This document shows positions 1 to 64,000 of a stretch of DNA of 64,000 nt, one piece after another. A model generated the notes under the pieces. That model was not told where the DNA came from. It saw nothing but the letters and a program-made list of their open reading frames with translations, and ran no database searches. The stretch comes from Hanleya hanleyi (taxonomy: Eukaryota; Mollusca; Polyplacophora; Lepidopleurida; Hanleyidae), in assembly GCA_036873755.1 (NCBI GenBank), contig JAVTVY010033695.1:62001-126000 (forward strand), given 5' to 3'. Each line of letters begins with the position of its first letter. The stretch's first letter is position 1. Made by a program: the position numbers and the translations under genes.

Positions 1-364
1 CTGTTGCTTCTTCGTATTTGAAATGTTATTACCTGAAGGGGAGGTAACCCGTTTAGACATAAAAGACACTCTTTTGTGTAATAAGGTAAATTTCTTATGA
101 GACACAGAATTTTGTCTAAGTTACAAGTAGCTTCGCTTTTTAAAATGTCATCCGTGAGTCATGAATCGCATGGTCAAGCAGCCCGAAAATGTCTGTGTAA
201 ATTGGGTGATGGTTAAGGTCCTCAGTGTTTTATAATAAAACACCATTCCTGGCCCAATCATATATTGATGTGGTGTATCACATAATGAAGCCATATTAAC
301 TGGATTCGTCTTTCCCACGACCACACTGCACTAACCAATCACAGATGATCATAATTGCACTTAT

Positions 365-978
365 CAAATATATTTGCCAATTTATTCTGGATTATTTCAT
401 CATTTTTGGAATCATTTTGCCGGGTTGCATTGACACTGAGGAAGATCTAGACTAGAACTCAGGAGCAGACCAGAGTGACCATTACGTCACAGGACAGTTT
501 AGAATTAGACATTTCAACAGCAAGGAACAACCTTTTTCAAGTTGGGTACAGTATTGTTTTTACCAAGTTAGGGCAACATGGCTGTAATAAATGAATGTGA
601 TCAAATGAACATCTCTTTTGTGTCAATTTTTTGTATCTACATCATCATTAGCACCATTCCTTCCAGTAGTCGGACATCTTGGAATCTTCCACGATGGAAT
701 TATACCCTCGCAACTTGCACAGCCTGAACATCACAACAGCTGCTTGCCCAAGCTTTCTTGACTTTTCTACATTCTGCAGAAGTGTACAATCGCACACCAG
801 ATGGCCCCTTAATCAATACATCGCTGGATATTGCATGAACACGTTTCTAGTTAGGTTCTTACAATTGCATATTTGTAACTGTGGGAGTGGTTTCAGCATC
901 ACGTGACTGTCATACAAGGGGAGATGATCTAGCGGGCGGGCGGGGGATGGAGTGTTGTACGGGGAGGGAGGGCCTGGG
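365..978 (-). other. CHD1: Probable 3' UTR of CHD1
   Basis: The stretch directly after the TGA on the minus strand, up to the candidate polyadenylation signal. It has no open frame of note. A G-rich patch on the plus strand (C-rich in the transcript) lies at about 932-972. The true end needs transcript data. Confidence 0.5.
381..386 (-). terminator. Candidate AATAAA polyadenylation signal
   Basis: The plus strand reads TTTATT, so the transcript carries AATAAA about 595 nt after the CHD1 stop. It is the only canonical hexamer I noticed on this strand between the stop and the window edge. Confidence 0.4.
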
Positions 979-63756
<62,778 letters not shown>

Positions 63757-64000
63757 CTGTTGTTGTAACGTAAGAAAAGGTATTGTTCTGATTAATTCAC
63801 CTAGAAATAGTTTGGACTGAACATCCAGGTTTCTTCAGCTAAATCTCGCAATAATGAAATCTGACAGTTGACACTGACAGTGAACCATTTTAACCTAGGT
63901 TAACATCAACATTCAATGGCAGCATCATGTTTCCTTTATTTAAAGCACATGCTTGTCTTCCAAAATTGTAATAACCCAAAGTCCAATACTGAGAAAAAAA
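63757..64000. other. Upstream edge, intron of CHD1
   Basis: No first exon with a CHD1-like start is visible here. The true 5' end and promoter lie outside the window. Confidence 0.6.

Overview
This is eukaryotic, intron-rich DNA. It is almost certainly from a mollusc, and a bivalve is the best guess. The window holds one recognisable protein gene, on the minus strand: the orthologue of the chromatin remodeller CHD1 (the ancestral form of vertebrate CHD1 and CHD2). I could follow it through 38 exons. All junctions are GT-AG, all junction phases agree, and together they give one 5,515-nt reading frame of 1,837 complete codons plus a split first codon. The frame ends in a TGA at 979-981. The first exon or exons, with the start codon and promoter, lie beyond base 64000. 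|| Layout, in gene order from right to left: Ser/Asp-rich and basic N-terminal tail (63756-61310); a 6-kb intron; acidic segment and chromodomain 1 (55332-54491); chromodomain 2 (53655-52978); SNF2 ATPase lobe 1 (52159-47957); ATPase lobe 2 (43085-33123); bridge and acidic region (32056-29256); SANT-SLIDE-type DNA-binding region (22523-16602); Lys-rich linker (12451-10821); CHD1 helical C-terminal domain (9886-7843); His/Arg/Asp/Tyr-rich C-terminal tail (7281-979); 3' UTR below 979. The helicase motifs I, II, III, V and VI and the chromodomain aromatic residues are intact, so the gene looks functional. || About nine tenths of the window is intron, and the introns are full of repeats. The most distinctive are elements with the architecture described for bivalve 'pearl' / Helentron-like non-autonomous elements: tandem cores of about 145-185 bp, then an ACGG/ACAG-type tetranucleotide stretch, then a terminal hairpin. 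They occur at about 11570-12093, 14205-15816, 17466-18972, 27331-29036 (with a 477-bp nested insertion), 33800-34552 and 36020-36247. There are also foldback and TIR elements (30302-30679, 32138-32663, 44277-44906, 40177-40369, 7320-7506, 59254-60621), a dispersed SINE-like family, and a duplicated 1.6-kb unit full of YY1-like and CCAAT motifs (23281-26520). || The most unusual observation is a 32-bp minisatellite at 6410-7160. Its unit is the 3' end of a CHD1 coding exon plus that exon's 5' splice site, so the intron begins with an array of decoy donor sites. I found no second protein gene, no rRNA or tRNA gene and no intact transposase or reverse transcriptase.
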